From the NCBI GenBank assembly GCA_900757025.1, contig CAAEMG010000052.1, forward strand, positions 1 to 43,211: 43,211 bases of DNA, given 5' to 3'. Positions 1-9,491 of this stretch are shown here, one piece after another (the stretch's first letter is position 1; each line of letters begins with the position of its first letter). A program made the translations under genes and the position numbers. This DNA comes from Clostridia bacterium. Its GTDB lineage: Bacteria > Bacillota > Clostridia > Lachnospirales > Anaerotignaceae. The notes beneath the pieces were generated by a model. That model searched no databases and was not told where the DNA came from. It saw nothing but the letters and a program-made list of their open reading frames with translations.

Positions 1-11
1 CCACAAAAGAA

Positions 12-53
12 AAATGCCCGTAGAGCCTATAAAATAAGGCTTTGCGGACATTT
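12..53. repeat. Long imperfect inverted repeat at left edge
   Basis: The arms at 12-28 and 37-53 can pair along 17 bases with one mismatch and two G-T wobbles around an 8-base AT loop. Read on the minus strand the hairpin is followed by a T-rich run (TTTTTCTTTT), so it has the form of a terminator for leftward transcription, but no minus-strand gene lies on its right. It may belong to a feature outside the window, or work as a bidirectional terminator for a gene ending to the left. Confidence 0.5.
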
Positions 54-140
54 AAGAAGATATAAAAAGATAGTCAAAAAGACATATATAATTTAATATT
101 AAACCATAATAAAAAATAATAATTTTAAGGAGGAAATACA

Positions 141-536
141 ATGAAAGTTGGACACATAGCGGTATTTACGGCAGATATGGACAAATCAATAGAGTTTTAT
201 AAACTTCTCGGCGGCAAGGTTGGCATGAGAAGCCTACTTTACATAGGCAAAGGAAAGTCAAAAGACCTTGTACACATGGTTTTTGACGGCGAAGCAACTG
301 TTGAACTTGTATGTCCAAGCGATAAATCAATGGTTCTTACAAACACAGGCGTTTGCGAACATTTCTGCTTTGACGTAGATAATGTTGACGAAACGGTTAA
401 AGAACTTAAAGCAAAAGGAATTGACACATTCCAGACGGAAGAGCCTTTTAATGCGGATATTTTCGGCGGAATAAGAATTATATTCCTTACAGGTCCAAGC
501 GGTGAGCTTATTGAGCTTTTCCAAAATCATCAGTAA
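141..536 (+). CDS. VOC-superfamily (glyoxalase/epimerase-like) protein
   Basis: A 131-aa single-module vicinal-oxygen-chelate protein. The N-terminus begins with the typical MKVGHIAVF strand, and two beta-alpha-beta-beta-beta halves can be followed. Candidate metal ligands are His5, Glu55, His74 and Glu125 (in SGELIELF), which is the usual H/E/H/E layout. The family includes glyoxalase I, methylmalonyl-CoA epimerase and dioxygenases; the substrate cannot be told from sequence. ATG at 141 follows a strong AAGGAGG-type ribosome binding site. The gene stands alone and ends at a good intrinsic terminator (548-580), so it is probably monocistronic. A small-molecule lyase or epimerase role is inferred; the superfamily call is secure. 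Confidence 0.85.
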   Translation: MKVGHIAVFTADMDKSIEFYKLLGGKVGMRSLLYIGKGKSKDLVHMVFDGEATVELVCPSDKSMVLTNTGVCEHFCFDVDNVDETVKELKAKGIDTFQTEEPFNADIFGGIRIIFLTGPSGELIELFQNHQ

Positions 537-547
537 TTAAATTTTCG

Positions 548-580
548 ACAGACTGAAGATTTTCTTCAGTCTGTTTTTTA
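548..580 (+). terminator. Rho-independent terminator after the VOC gene
   Basis: A perfect 12-bp stem (548-559 with 563-574), a 3-base loop and a run of Ts form a classical intrinsic terminator 12 bases after the stop codon at 536. Confidence 0.9.
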
Positions 581-769
581 TTTCTTTAATTAACTCTTTA
601 TTGTTTTTACCGTATATATACATTATTGTAAATAGTTATAAATAGCAATTTGCTAATATCCTAAACTTTTCACTGGCAATTATATATAAAAACTATTCTA
701 AACAATCATAAATATATATGTATTTTTTATATAATATTTATAAATCATTTTTATTTTTTTGTGAAATTT

Positions 770-798
770 TTGCATTTTCAATTTTTTTATATTATAAT
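770..798 (+). promoter_or_regulatory. Candidate sigma-A promoter of the activase gene
   Basis: TTGCAT (770-775), 17 bases, TATAAT (793-798). The -10 box is perfect and the -35 matches 4 of 6. The surrounding 581-830 stretch is extremely AT-rich and holds no gene. The predicted start is near 805, leaving a short leader before the CDS. Confidence 0.55.
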
Positions 799-845
799 AT
801 AAATAATAAAAACAAGACTTTTAAATATATTTGAGTGTGAAACAT

Positions 846-3800
846 ATGAGAAAATTATCAGCAGGAATCGACATAGGTTCCACAACAACCAAAATAACAA
901 TTACAGACGAACAGACGGAAAAAATACTTTACAGCGATTATAAAAGACACCATGCCTCACAGCTTTTAAGCGTAATAAAAGCCGTAGACGAAGCCGCAGC
1001 AAACTTTCCCGATGAATATGTAAAGTTAGCCTTCACAGGTTCGGGAGCAAAGGCTGTTGCCGAAGGCTTAAAAGCTCCTTTTATTCAGGAAGTTGTGGCA
1101 AACTCCATTGCCCTTCAAAAACTGTACAAAAACGTAGGCACAGCCATTGAACTTGGAGGACAGGACGCAAAAATGATTTTCTTCCGCAAAGACTCAAAGG
1201 GTTCTTTAAGCGTTGCCGATATGCGTATGAACGGCTCCTGTGCCGGCGGAACGGGCGCATTTATAGACGAGATGGCATCTGTGCTTAAAATTGACGTTGA
1301 AGATTTTAACGATACGGCTAAAAAAGGCACAACCGTTTACGACATTTCGGGCAGATGCGGAGTTTATGCAAAAACCGACATACAGCCTCTTTTAAACCGA
1401 GGCGTTCCAAAGCCTGATTTGGCTCTTTCTGCTTTCCATGCCGTTGCAAAACAGACAATAGGCGGCCTTGCACAGGGCCTTGACATAAAACCTCCTGTTG
1501 CCTTTGAAGGCGGTCCTCTTACTTTCAACCCTGTTCTTATAGATGTTTTTGCACAAAGGCTCAATCTTTCCGCAGAGGATATACTTATTCCGCCCCACGC
1601 CGAAACAATGGTTTCCTACGGTGCGGCTCTTTCCCTTAAAACAATGTTTAAAGATGATAAAGGAGAATATCTCACCTTTGGCCAATGGCACAAAAAACTT
1701 TCACAGGTACATATAACCCACGAAGAAGGAAAATCGGCAAAGCCGTTTTTTGAAACAGAAGAAGAAAAAGAGGAATTTTATAAAAGACACAAAAAGGCAG
1801 AGCTTTCTGCCCCAATAGTTTGCCCAAACGAAACAATACGTGTATATCTGGGCATAGATTCGGGCAGCACAACCACAAAATTTGTGCTTATTGACGAAGA
1901 AGAAAACATAATCGACTCTTTCTATGCCTCAAACTCCGGTGACCCTCTTTTTGTGGCAAAAAACGCCCTTATAGAAATGAGAAACCGCTGGAAGGAAAAA
2001 GGCGTAAACATAGATGTTATAGCCGCAGGCACAACAGGCTACGGAGAACAGCTTTTTGCCAGAGCCTTCGGTGCAGACTATCACGTTGTTGAAACGGTTG
2101 CACACTGCCGAGCTGCCGAAAAATACATAAAAAATGCCTCATTTATACTGGATATAGGCGGACAGGACATGAAGGCAATATGGCTTGACAACGGAATAAT
2201 AACAAACATAGTGGTAAACGAGGCTTGTTCTTCGGGCTGCGGCTCTTTCCTCGAAAACTTTGCCTCTTCACTTAATATACCTGCCCCAAAAATAGCGGAA
2301 GCGGCTTTTAACTCCAAAAATCCCGCCGTTTTAGGCAGCCGATGCACTGTTTTTATGAACAGCAGCATAGTAACCGAGCAGAGAAACGGAAAACAGCCTG
2401 ACGATATTATGGCAGGTCTTTGCCGTTCTATTATAGAAAACGTATTTACAAAAGTTATAAGAATTTCAAACACAGCCTCTTTGGGCGACAACATTGTTGT
2501 TCAGGGCGGAACATTCCAAAACGACGCCGTTCTTCGTGCAATGGAGCAGTATTTGGGCAAAAACGTAATACGTGCGCCATACCCCGGAATTATGGGTGCT
2601 ATAGGTGCGGCTCTTTTAACAAAAGAAAACCTACAGGAAGGCAGACAATCTTCTTTTATAGGCCTTGACAACATGGAGAGCTTTTCTTACAAACAGGAGG
2701 CAAATGTTCCCTGTCCTTTCTGCATGAACCATTGCCAAAGGTCTGTAATGCGTTTTTCAAACGGCTCAGCATGGGTAACAAACAACCGCTGTGAAAGAGG
2801 CGAAATTTTAGACACAGAAAACATAAAAGAAGCCCTTGCCAAAGCGCCTAAAAAAGCACCCGACTGCTTTAAGCTGCGTGAAGAGCTTTTGTTTAAAAAC
2901 TATAAAATACCGGAAAATGTACAAAAAAGAAATATTAAAATAGGTCTTCCGAGAGTTCTTTTCTTCTGGGATACAATGCCTTTTTGGAACACATTTTTCC
3001 GCAGTCTGGGCTTTGATGTGTGCATATCTTCCCCAAGCAGCCACAAACTTTTTGAAAAGGGACTTTATGCCGTAACATCGGACACAGTATGTTTTCCCGC
3101 AAAGCTTGTTCACGGACATATAAGAGATTTGGCAGAGAAAAAAGTTGACAGAATATTCATGCCGTCAATATCCACATTAAAATCGGAAAACTCGGAAAAA
3201 ACAAGCGAATGGATGTGTGCCGTTGTAAAAGGCTATCCTCTTGTAATAAAAAATTCCGACAATCCCGAAAAGAATTTCGGCATACCTTTCGACTCACCTC
3301 TTTTCTTCTGGTTTGAAGACGAGGACAGAAAAAAACAGATAGTTTCCTTTATGAAAGAAACCTACGGAATTGAAAAAAACGAGGTTTTAAAAGCAATAGA
3401 ATACGGCGACAAGGCCGAAAAACTTTTCCACAACACTCTTTTGGAAGAAGGCGACAAAATAATTGCCGATGTAAACAAAAACCACAAATACGCAGTTATA
3501 CTTGCCTCAAGACCATATCAAAACGACTCACTTGTAAACCATCACCTTCCCGAAATGTTTACATCTATGGGAATACCCGTACTTACGGTTGACAGCATAA
3601 GAGGAACGGAAAAAGAAGATTTAAGCAAAAGCCGTATAGATATAGTAAATAATTTCCATGCCAGAATGCTTTCAACCGCCCTTATAGCCGCCAAAAATCC
3701 AAATTTGGAATATGTTCAGATAGTAAGTTTCGGCTGCGGACATGACGCATATCTTTCAGACGAAATAATAAGAATTATGAAAGAAACAGCCGAAAAAACG

Positions 3801-5171
3801 CCTTTGGTGCTTAAACTTGACGAAAGCGAAATACAAGGACCTTTAAGAATACGTGTACGCTCGTTTACGGAAACAGTTGAAATGAAACGCCGCAAAAACA
3901 GCCTTCACAGCTTTAAACCTCTTACCGACCCTTATAAACGCAAATTTACAAAAGAAGATAAGGAAGAAAGAATAGTTCTTATTCCGAATACTTCCCATGC
4001 TTTCAGCCGTATAATGAGTGCCGCCATGAAAACACAGGGCTTAAAAGCCGTTTCAATGGACATAGGCAGAGAAGAGGCAATACGTCTAGGCAAAAAATAT
4101 GTTCATAACGATATTTGTTTTCCTGCACAGATAGTTATAGGTGAAGCCCTTGCAGAGCTTGAAAGCGGAAAATACAAAGGCAAAAAAGTTGCCATAGCCA
4201 CTGGAAAATATATAGGCGACTGCCGTCTTACCCATTACGGCGCACTTTTAAGAAAAGCTCTTGACGACGCAGGCTATGCCGATATACCTATAGTTACAAA
4301 CGATGACGAAGATTATCATAACCTTCATCCCGGCTTTAAACTTAATCTTATGGCATCTATGAATATTGCCTACGCAATGCCTATGATTGATATTTTGGAA
4401 GAGCTTTTAAGAAAAATACGTCCGTACGAGCTTGAAAAAGGCAGCAGCGACAAAGCCTTCGACAAAGCAGTAACCTGTCTTACGGAAGGCATAGAAAAAG
4501 GCGGTGTTCCGGGGCTTGCAAAGGGCTTTAAAAAAGCCATAGAAATTATGAAAAACATAAAATATGACCGTTCAAACCCACGCCCCACTGTGCTTATAGT
4601 CGGAGAATATCTTCTTAACTTCCACCCCGGCGCAAACCACGACATAGAGCTTTTCCTTGAGAAAAACGGCTTTGAAATAATAGAAGCAAGAATGTCCGAC
4701 GTAATCCAGAAGTCATATTTTGCCCTTGATATGCAGATAAGGGAATACAAACTTAAAAGGCCTTTAAAGAAGAAACTTTGGTATCGCCTTGCAGACGGGC
4801 TTTTTGACGGAGCACACAACTTGGCAGACAAAATTGCCAAGGCCCACCCTCTTTACGATACTCCAGCCTGCCGACTGCCCGATTTGGTTAAGGCAAGCGA
4901 CCCTATTATACACCACACCTTTGACGCAGGAGAAGGCGTGCTTATACCGGGCGAAATACTTCATCATGCGGCACGAGGCTGCAAACATTTTGTTATTCTC
5001 CAGCCTTTCGGCTGTCTGCCAAACCATGTTGTGGGCAGAGGAATAACCAAAAAACTTAAAGAGCTGTACCCCGATGTTCAGATTTTGCCATTGGATTATG
5101 ACCCTGACGTAAGTTTTGCAAACATAGAAAACCGACTGCAAATGCTTATTATGGATATTAAAAACAAGTAA
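846..5171 (+). CDS. Large fused 2-hydroxyacyl-CoA dehydratase activase/dehydratase-like protein
   Basis: A protein of about 1440 aa. Two BadF/BadG/BcrA/BcrD-type ASKHA ATPase domains come first (about 1-300 and 335-600), each opening with a phosphate-binding GIDxGSTTTK motif. Each has two cysteine sites that in HgdC-like activases hold a [4Fe-4S] cluster: CAGGTG and GRCGVYAKTD in the first, CSSGCG and GSRCTVF in the second. A Cys-rich stretch (CPFCMNHC...NNRC) follows near residue 625. The rest resembles DUF2229 and then an HgdB-like dehydratase component. Such fused proteins are common in Clostridia, mostly without a known substrate. No hgdA/hgdB genes are adjacent. ATG 846 is preferred because the family motif starts close behind it; a TTG at 831 is in frame, and neither has a strong ribosome binding site. 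Confidence 0.85.
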   Translation: MRKLSAGIDIGSTTTKITITDEQTEKILYSDYKRHHASQLLSVIKAVDEAAANFPDEYVKLAFTGSGAKAVAEGLKAPFIQEVVANSIALQKLYKNVGTAIELGGQDAKMIFFRKDSKGSLSVADMRMNGSCAGGTGAFIDEMASVLKIDVEDFNDTAKKGTTVYDISGRCGVYAKTDIQPLLNRGVPKPDLALSAFHAVAKQTIGGLAQGLDIKPPVAFEGGPLTFNPVLIDVFAQRLNLSAEDILIPPHAETMVSYGAALSLKTMFKDDKGEYLTFGQWHKKLSQVHITHEEGKSAKPFFETEEEKEEFYKRHKKAELSAPIVCPNETIRVYLGIDSGSTTTKFVLIDEEENIIDSFYASNSGDPLFVAKNALIEMRNRWKEKGVNIDVIAAGTTGYGEQLFARAFGADYHVVETVAHCRAAEKYIKNASFILDIGGQDMKAIWLDNGIITNIVVNEACSSGCGSFLENFASSLNIPAPKIAEAAFNSKNPAVLGSRCTVFMNSSIVTEQRNGKQPDDIMAGLCRSIIENVFTKVIRISNTASLGDNIVVQGGTFQNDAVLRAMEQYLGKNVIRAPYPGIMGAIGAALLTKENLQEGRQSSFIGLDNMESFSYKQEANVPCPFCMNHCQRSVMRFSNGSAWVTNNRCERGEILDTENIKEALAKAPKKAPDCFKLREELLFKNYKIPENVQKRNIKIGLPRVLFFWDTMPFWNTFFRSLGFDVCISSPSSHKLFEKGLYAVTSDTVCFPAKLVHGHIRDLAEKKVDRIFMPSISTLKSENSEKTSEWMCAVVKGYPLVIKNSDNPEKNFGIPFDSPLFFWFEDEDRKKQIVSFMKETYGIEKNEVLKAIEYGDKAEKLFHNTLLEEGDKIIADVNKNHKYAVILASRPYQNDSLVNHHLPEMFTSMGIPVLTVDSIRGTEKEDLSKSRIDIVNNFHARMLSTALIAAKNPNLEYVQIVSFGCGHDAYLSDEIIRIMKETAEKTPLVLKLDESEIQGPLRIRVRSFTETVEMKRRKNSLHSFKPLTDPYKRKFTKEDKEERIVLIPNTSHAFSRIMSAAMKTQGLKAVSMDIGREEAIRLGKKYVHNDICFPAQIVIGEALAELESGKYKGKKVAIATGKYIGDCRLTHYGALLRKALDDAGYADIPIVTNDDEDYHNLHPGFKLNLMASMNIAYAMPMIDILEELLRKIRPYELEKGSSDKAFDKAVTCLTEGIEKGGVPGLAKGFKKAIEIMKNIKYDRSNPRPTVLIVGEYLLNFHPGANHDIELFLEKNGFEIIEARMSDVIQKSYFALDMQIREYKLKRPLKKKLWYRLADGLFDGAHNLADKIAKAHPLYDTPACRLPDLVKASDPIIHHTFDAGEGVLIPGEILHHAARGCKHFVILQPFGCLPNHVVGRGITKKLKELYPDVQILPLDYDPDVSFANIENRLQMLIMDIKNK

Positions 5172-5183
5172 TTTTTTGTTATA

Positions 5184-5230
5184 ACCGTCTTCAAAAGCTG
5201 CTGCAAAAGTTTTTGTAAGACGGTATTTTT
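5184..5230 (+). terminator. Terminator after the activase gene
   Basis: An 8-bp stem (5184-5191 with 5217-5224) extends by an inner CAAAA/TTTTG pairing and is followed by a T-rich run. It lies just downstream of the stop at 5171. Confidence 0.7.
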
Positions 5231-5282
5231 ATTGTTTCAAAAATTTTGAATTTTTTTGCCTACGGATTTTGCCTTTGAAATA

Positions 5283-5310
5283 TAGACAAAAGCCTTTTAA
5301 TTGTTATAAA
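5283..5310 (+). promoter_or_regulatory. Candidate promoter of pth-mfd
   Basis: TAGACA (5283-5288), 16 bases, TATAAA (5305-5310). A second TTGACA occurs at 5318 but has no convincing -10 at the right distance. Start-site assignment is tentative. Confidence 0.4.
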
Positions 5311-5338
5311 ATAGGCATTGACAAATATTTGATTTAAC

Positions 5339-5362
5339 AGCCCTAAGACAATACTTAGGGCT
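5339..5362 (+). promoter_or_regulatory. Hairpin in the pth leader
   Basis: A perfect 9-bp stem (5339-5347 with 5354-5362) and a 6-base loop sit 15 bases ahead of the pth ribosome binding site. Only TATT follows, so it is a weak terminator at best. It may be an attenuator, a 5' stabiliser, or the end of the upstream intergenic unit. Confidence 0.5.
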
Positions 5363-5388
5363 TATTGGTGTTTTACGGAGGAATAAAA

Positions 5389-5961
5389 ATGAAACTTATA
5401 GTAGGTCTGGGAAATCCCGGAAAAAAATATGAAGGAACAAAGCACAATGTGGGTTTTGAAGTAATAGATAAACTTGCCGAAAGCTATAATATCAGTATAA
5501 CAAAAATTAAACACAAAGGCCTTTGCGGAGAAGGCACAATATGCGGAGAAAAAGTTCTTCTTCTCAAACCCCAGACATTTATGAATTTAAGCGGAGAAAG
5601 CGTTAAAGATGCCGCCTCCTTTTACAAGGTTTCGGGAGATGACATAATAGTTATATATGACGACACAAGCCTTGACGTAGGTTCAACACGAATAAGGGAA
5701 AAAGGCAGTGCCGGAGGCCACAACGGAATTAAAAACATAATTGCCCATTTGGGAACAGACGTATTTTTAAGAATAAAGGTCGGCATAGGTGCAAAGCCTA
5801 ACGGCTGGGATTTAGCCGATTATGTTTTAAGCAAATTTTCAAAAGACGACGCACCCCTTATAGAAAGCGGAAAAGAAAGAGCCGTAAAAGCACTTGAAAT
5901 AATATTAAAAGACGGCGTTGCAAAAGCTATGAACGAAACAAACTCGAAGCCTAAAGCATAA
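5389..5961 (+). CDS. pth: Peptidyl-tRNA hydrolase
   Basis: A 190-aa cytoplasmic esterase that frees tRNA from prematurely released peptidyl-tRNA. The start region shows the family signature VGLGNPGKKYEGTKHNVGF with the catalytic His19. The PQTFMNLSG block carries the substrate-contact Asn, and YDDTSLDVG followed by GSAGGHNGIK carries the catalytic Asp and the tRNA-binding loop. Length is normal for the family. ATG 5389 is chosen because GGAGGA lies at 5377-5382 and the homologous N-terminus starts exactly there; an upstream in-frame start at 5365 would precede this site. mfd begins 14 bases downstream, a common pth-mfd pairing in Firmicutes. Confidence 0.97.
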   Translation: MKLIVGLGNPGKKYEGTKHNVGFEVIDKLAESYNISITKIKHKGLCGEGTICGEKVLLLKPQTFMNLSGESVKDAASFYKVSGDDIIVIYDDTSLDVGSTRIREKGSAGGHNGIKNIIAHLGTDVFLRIKVGIGAKPNGWDLADYVLSKFSKDDAPLIESGKERAVKALEIILKDGVAKAMNETNSKPKA

Positions 5962-5975
5962 CGGGAAGTGATAAA

Positions 5976-8900
5976 ATGAAGGCTTTTGACAAATTTTTAG
6001 ACGAGCTTGAAAGCTATGAAAGACTTAAAGACGATATAAAAAATAAAAACACTCCCATTTTGGCAACGGGAGTTATTGACGTGCAGAATATGCAGCTTGC
6101 ATCGGCACTTTCTTCTCAGCTTATGCGTCCTGCCCTTATAATAGCCGAAAACGAGCTTATGGCAAAAAAAATGTATGAGGACTACAGATTTTTCGACAAA
6201 AACGTATGCCTTTTTCCTTCCAGGGACATTATATTTTTCAGTGCAGACGTACACAGCAGAGAAACAGACATAAAGCGTTTTAAAATAATCAATTCTCTTT
6301 TAAAAGGCGAAAGAAAATCCATAATAATTTCGGCAGAGACCATTTTTGACAGATTTGTAAAAAAAGAAATTTTTGAAAAAAGCATTATCACTCTTTCCGA
6401 AGGAGATATTGTAAACACAGACGAGCTTATAAAAAAACTTGTTATGCTTGGCTACGAAAGAACGGAACAGATAGAAGGAACAGGCCAGTTTTCCGTAAGA
6501 GGAGGAATAATAGACATTTTCTCCCCTGTTGAAGATAACGCCGTAAGAATTGAGCTTTGGGACGACGAAATAGACACTATCAGAATTATGGACGTTTACA
6601 CACAGCGTTCCACAGAAAGAACGGAAAAAACGGAAATTTTCCCTGTATGCGAAGTTGTATATGACGACAAAACACTTCAAAACGCCCTTATAAAAATGGA
6701 AAAAGACTACAAAGAAGAAAAAAACAGTCTTTTTGCAAAAGGCTTTGAAGAAGCGGCACAAAGGCTTGCCGACCATGCAGGAGAAGACATTGACCGACTT
6801 AAAACGGAAAACAGAATTTCCGCCTGCGGAAGATATATAAACTATTTTTATGACGACACCGTAAATATTCTTGATTATATGTCAGAAGATACAATGGTTT
6901 TCTTCTGCGAAGAGGCATCAATAAGAAAAAAATGCGAAACAGCCTTTTCGGAATTTTCCGAAAGCGTTAAAAGCCGTATGGAAAAAGGATATATTCTTAA
7001 AAAAGAGGCTGAACTTCTCTTTGACTATGAAGAAGCTGTTAAAAAAGCCGAAAAATTTGACAGAATATATTTTTCAATGCTTATGCAAAGCGTTGAAGAA
7101 GTTAAACTTAAAAGCACTGTTTCTTTTACGGCAAAATCAACGGCGTCTTTTAACAAAAGAATAGATATGTTTGCCGACGAGCTTAAAAGCCTCAAAAAAG
7201 AAGGCGGCAGAATTGTTATACTTACATCTGGGCAAAACAAAGCCGAAAGGCTTATAGGTGAACTTTTGGAACAAGGCGTTGAGGCAGCATATGTTCAGGA
7301 TGCGGAAAATGCGGTATTTGCCAAAGGCACGGTTACCATTACACGAGGAAGCCTAAGCCGAGGCTTTGAATATCCACAGATAAATTTTTCTCTTTTCAGC
7401 GACCACGAAATTTTTGACGAAAAAGGCAAAAAGAAGAAAAAGCCGAAAAAGAAAAATTCTTCTGCCATAGAAAGTTTTACAGACCTTAAGGTTGGCGACT
7501 ATGTTGTTCATTCGGGCCACGGCATAGGAATATTCAAAGGTCTTGAAAAAATATCCGTAGACGGCATAAACAAAGACTACATCAAAATTGCCTATGCCGA
7601 CGGAGGAAGTCTTTTTGTTCCCGTAAACCAGATGGACTCCATACAAAAATATATAGGCGGAGAAAAAGTTAAACTTAATAAACTCGGCGGACAGGAATGG
7701 AACAAAGCCAAAAACAAGGTAAGAGCCGCAGTGGAAATACTTGCCGAAGATTTGGTTGCCCTTTATGCCAAAAGACAGGCGGCAAAGGGCTTTGTATATT
7801 CCGAAGACAATTTGTGGCAGAGGGAATTTGAAGAGGCTTTTCCTTATGACGAAACCGACGACCAACTTAACGCCATAAACGACGTTAAGCACGACATGGA
7901 AACAGGCAGAGTTATGGACAGACTTGTCTGCGGAGACGTTGGCTACGGAAAAACCGAGGTTGCCATACGTGCCGCTTTTAAAGCCGTTCAAGACGGAAAA
8001 CAGGTTGCCTATCTTGTTCCCACAACAATACTTGCCCAGCAGCATTATAATACCTTTGCCCAAAGAATGAAGGACTACCCTGTTCATATAGGTCTGCTTT
8101 CTCGTTTCCGTTCGGCAAAACAGCAGAAAGAAACACTTAAAGACCTTGAAAGCGGAATGTGTGATATAATTATAGGAACTCACAGAATACTGAGCAAAGA
8201 CGTTAAATTTAAGGATTTGGGGCTTGTTATAGTTGACGAGGAACAGCGTTTTGGCGTGGCACACAAGGAAAAACTTAAATCCATGAAAGAAAACCTTGAT
8301 GTTCTTACCCTTACGGCAACGCCTATTCCGAGAACTCTGCACATGAGCCTTTCTGGAATAAGAGATATGAGCATACTGGAAGAACCGCCGGAAGAAAGAC
8401 GGCCTGTGCAGACATATGTTATGGAAAACGACACGGAATTTATAAAAGAAGCCATAAACAGAGAGCTTGCCCGTGACGGACAGGTTTACTATCTCTATAA
8501 CAGAGTTGAAAGCATTTCTCAGGAGGCGGCAAAAGTACAAAGGCTTGTTCCCGATGCAAATGTTGCCTTTGCACACGGACAGATGAGCGAGCGAGAGCTT
8601 GAAGGCATTATGAAAGACTTTATAGAAGGCGAAATTGACGTGCTTGTATGCACAACAATTATAGAAACAGGCCTTGATATAGGAAACGTAAACACAATGA
8701 TAATTCAAGATGCCGACAAAATGGGGCTTTCACAGCTTTATCAGCTTAGAGGCCGTGTGGGCAGAACAAACAAAACTGCCTTTGCCTACCTTATGTACAA
8801 CCCGAACAGGGTGCTTAACGAAGTAAGCCAGAAAAGACTTCAAACAATAAAAGAGTTTACGGAGTTTGGCTCCGGCTTTAAAATAGCCATGAGAGATTTG

Positions 8901-9476
8901 GAAATACGAGGTGCGGGAAATCTTCTTGGCGCACAGCAGCACGGACACATGGACGCCGTAGGATACGAAATGTACTGCCATCTTCTTGATGAGGCAGTTA
9001 AAAAACTAAGAGGCGAAGAAGTTGAGGAAGACTTTGAAACAATGGTTGACCTTAATATAAACGCCTATATTCCGCCATTTTATATTCAAAATGAAGAACA
9101 GAAACTTGAGGCATACAAAAAAATATCCCACGTTACAAACACAGATGAATATTTCGATGTTCAGGAAGAACTTGAAGACAGATACGGAACTATGCCGAAA
9201 AGCGTAAGTATGCTTTTGAAAATTGTTGTGCTTAAAGCCAGAGCCCATGCACAGCAGATAGTTTCAATAGTTGAAAAACAGGGAAACATAGTTGTTTCGT
9301 TTAAGGGCGACGCAAAACTTGACCCAAAGAAAATAACGGGAGCAATAGTTAAAAGACCTAAAAGGTATCTTTTTACTTCGGCAACAAACCCTTATGTTAC
9401 AATAAAAACAAACGAAAGAGACAAATTAGACCAGATAACCTATGTAAAAGAATTTCTTGACGACATAGAAGGCTGA
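5976..9476 (+). CDS. mfd: Transcription-repair coupling factor
   Basis: A 1166-aa ATP-driven DNA translocase that removes RNA polymerase stalled at lesions and recruits UvrA. A UvrB-like N-terminal part is followed by a CarD-like RNA-polymerase-interaction domain (about 500-555, DLKVGDYVVHSGHG). A RecG-like motor comes next, with Walker A GDVGYGKTE near 653, a DEEQ box near 753 and the GRVGR motif VI, then the TRCF C-terminal domain (about 1020-1130). A lysine-rich linker (KGKKKKKPKKKNSS) precedes the CarD-like domain. The protein is full length with no frameshift. ATG 5976 has a GGGAAG-type site and lies 14 bases after pth. The next gene starts 15 bases after its stop, so the three are likely co-transcribed. 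Confidence 0.97.
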   Translation: MKAFDKFLDELESYERLKDDIKNKNTPILATGVIDVQNMQLASALSSQLMRPALIIAENELMAKKMYEDYRFFDKNVCLFPSRDIIFFSADVHSRETDIKRFKIINSLLKGERKSIIISAETIFDRFVKKEIFEKSIITLSEGDIVNTDELIKKLVMLGYERTEQIEGTGQFSVRGGIIDIFSPVEDNAVRIELWDDEIDTIRIMDVYTQRSTERTEKTEIFPVCEVVYDDKTLQNALIKMEKDYKEEKNSLFAKGFEEAAQRLADHAGEDIDRLKTENRISACGRYINYFYDDTVNILDYMSEDTMVFFCEEASIRKKCETAFSEFSESVKSRMEKGYILKKEAELLFDYEEAVKKAEKFDRIYFSMLMQSVEEVKLKSTVSFTAKSTASFNKRIDMFADELKSLKKEGGRIVILTSGQNKAERLIGELLEQGVEAAYVQDAENAVFAKGTVTITRGSLSRGFEYPQINFSLFSDHEIFDEKGKKKKKPKKKNSSAIESFTDLKVGDYVVHSGHGIGIFKGLEKISVDGINKDYIKIAYADGGSLFVPVNQMDSIQKYIGGEKVKLNKLGGQEWNKAKNKVRAAVEILAEDLVALYAKRQAAKGFVYSEDNLWQREFEEAFPYDETDDQLNAINDVKHDMETGRVMDRLVCGDVGYGKTEVAIRAAFKAVQDGKQVAYLVPTTILAQQHYNTFAQRMKDYPVHIGLLSRFRSAKQQKETLKDLESGMCDIIIGTHRILSKDVKFKDLGLVIVDEEQRFGVAHKEKLKSMKENLDVLTLTATPIPRTLHMSLSGIRDMSILEEPPEERRPVQTYVMENDTEFIKEAINRELARDGQVYYLYNRVESISQEAAKVQRLVPDANVAFAHGQMSERELEGIMKDFIEGEIDVLVCTTIIETGLDIGNVNTMIIQDADKMGLSQLYQLRGRVGRTNKTAFAYLMYNPNRVLNEVSQKRLQTIKEFTEFGSGFKIAMRDLEIRGAGNLLGAQQHGHMDAVGYEMYCHLLDEAVKKLRGEEVEEDFETMVDLNINAYIPPFYIQNEEQKLEAYKKISHVTNTDEYFDVQEELEDRYGTMPKSVSMLLKIVVLKARAHAQQIVSIVEKQGNIVVSFKGDAKLDPKKITGAIVKRPKRYLFTSATNPYVTIKTNERDKLDQITYVKEFLDDIEG

Positions 9477-9491
9477 CGGGAGGCGGCACAT

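Noticed and set aside
5318..5323. TTGACA as -35 box for pth
   Set aside because: No acceptable -10 lies 16-18 bases downstream; the position falls on the leader hairpin.
7353..8708. 451-codon open frame on the minus strand across mfd
   Set aside because: It is antisense to a clearly functional mfd. It has low-complexity Phe/Tyr/Val/Lys composition, typical of the mirror of ATA/CTT-biased coding, and no ribosome binding site.
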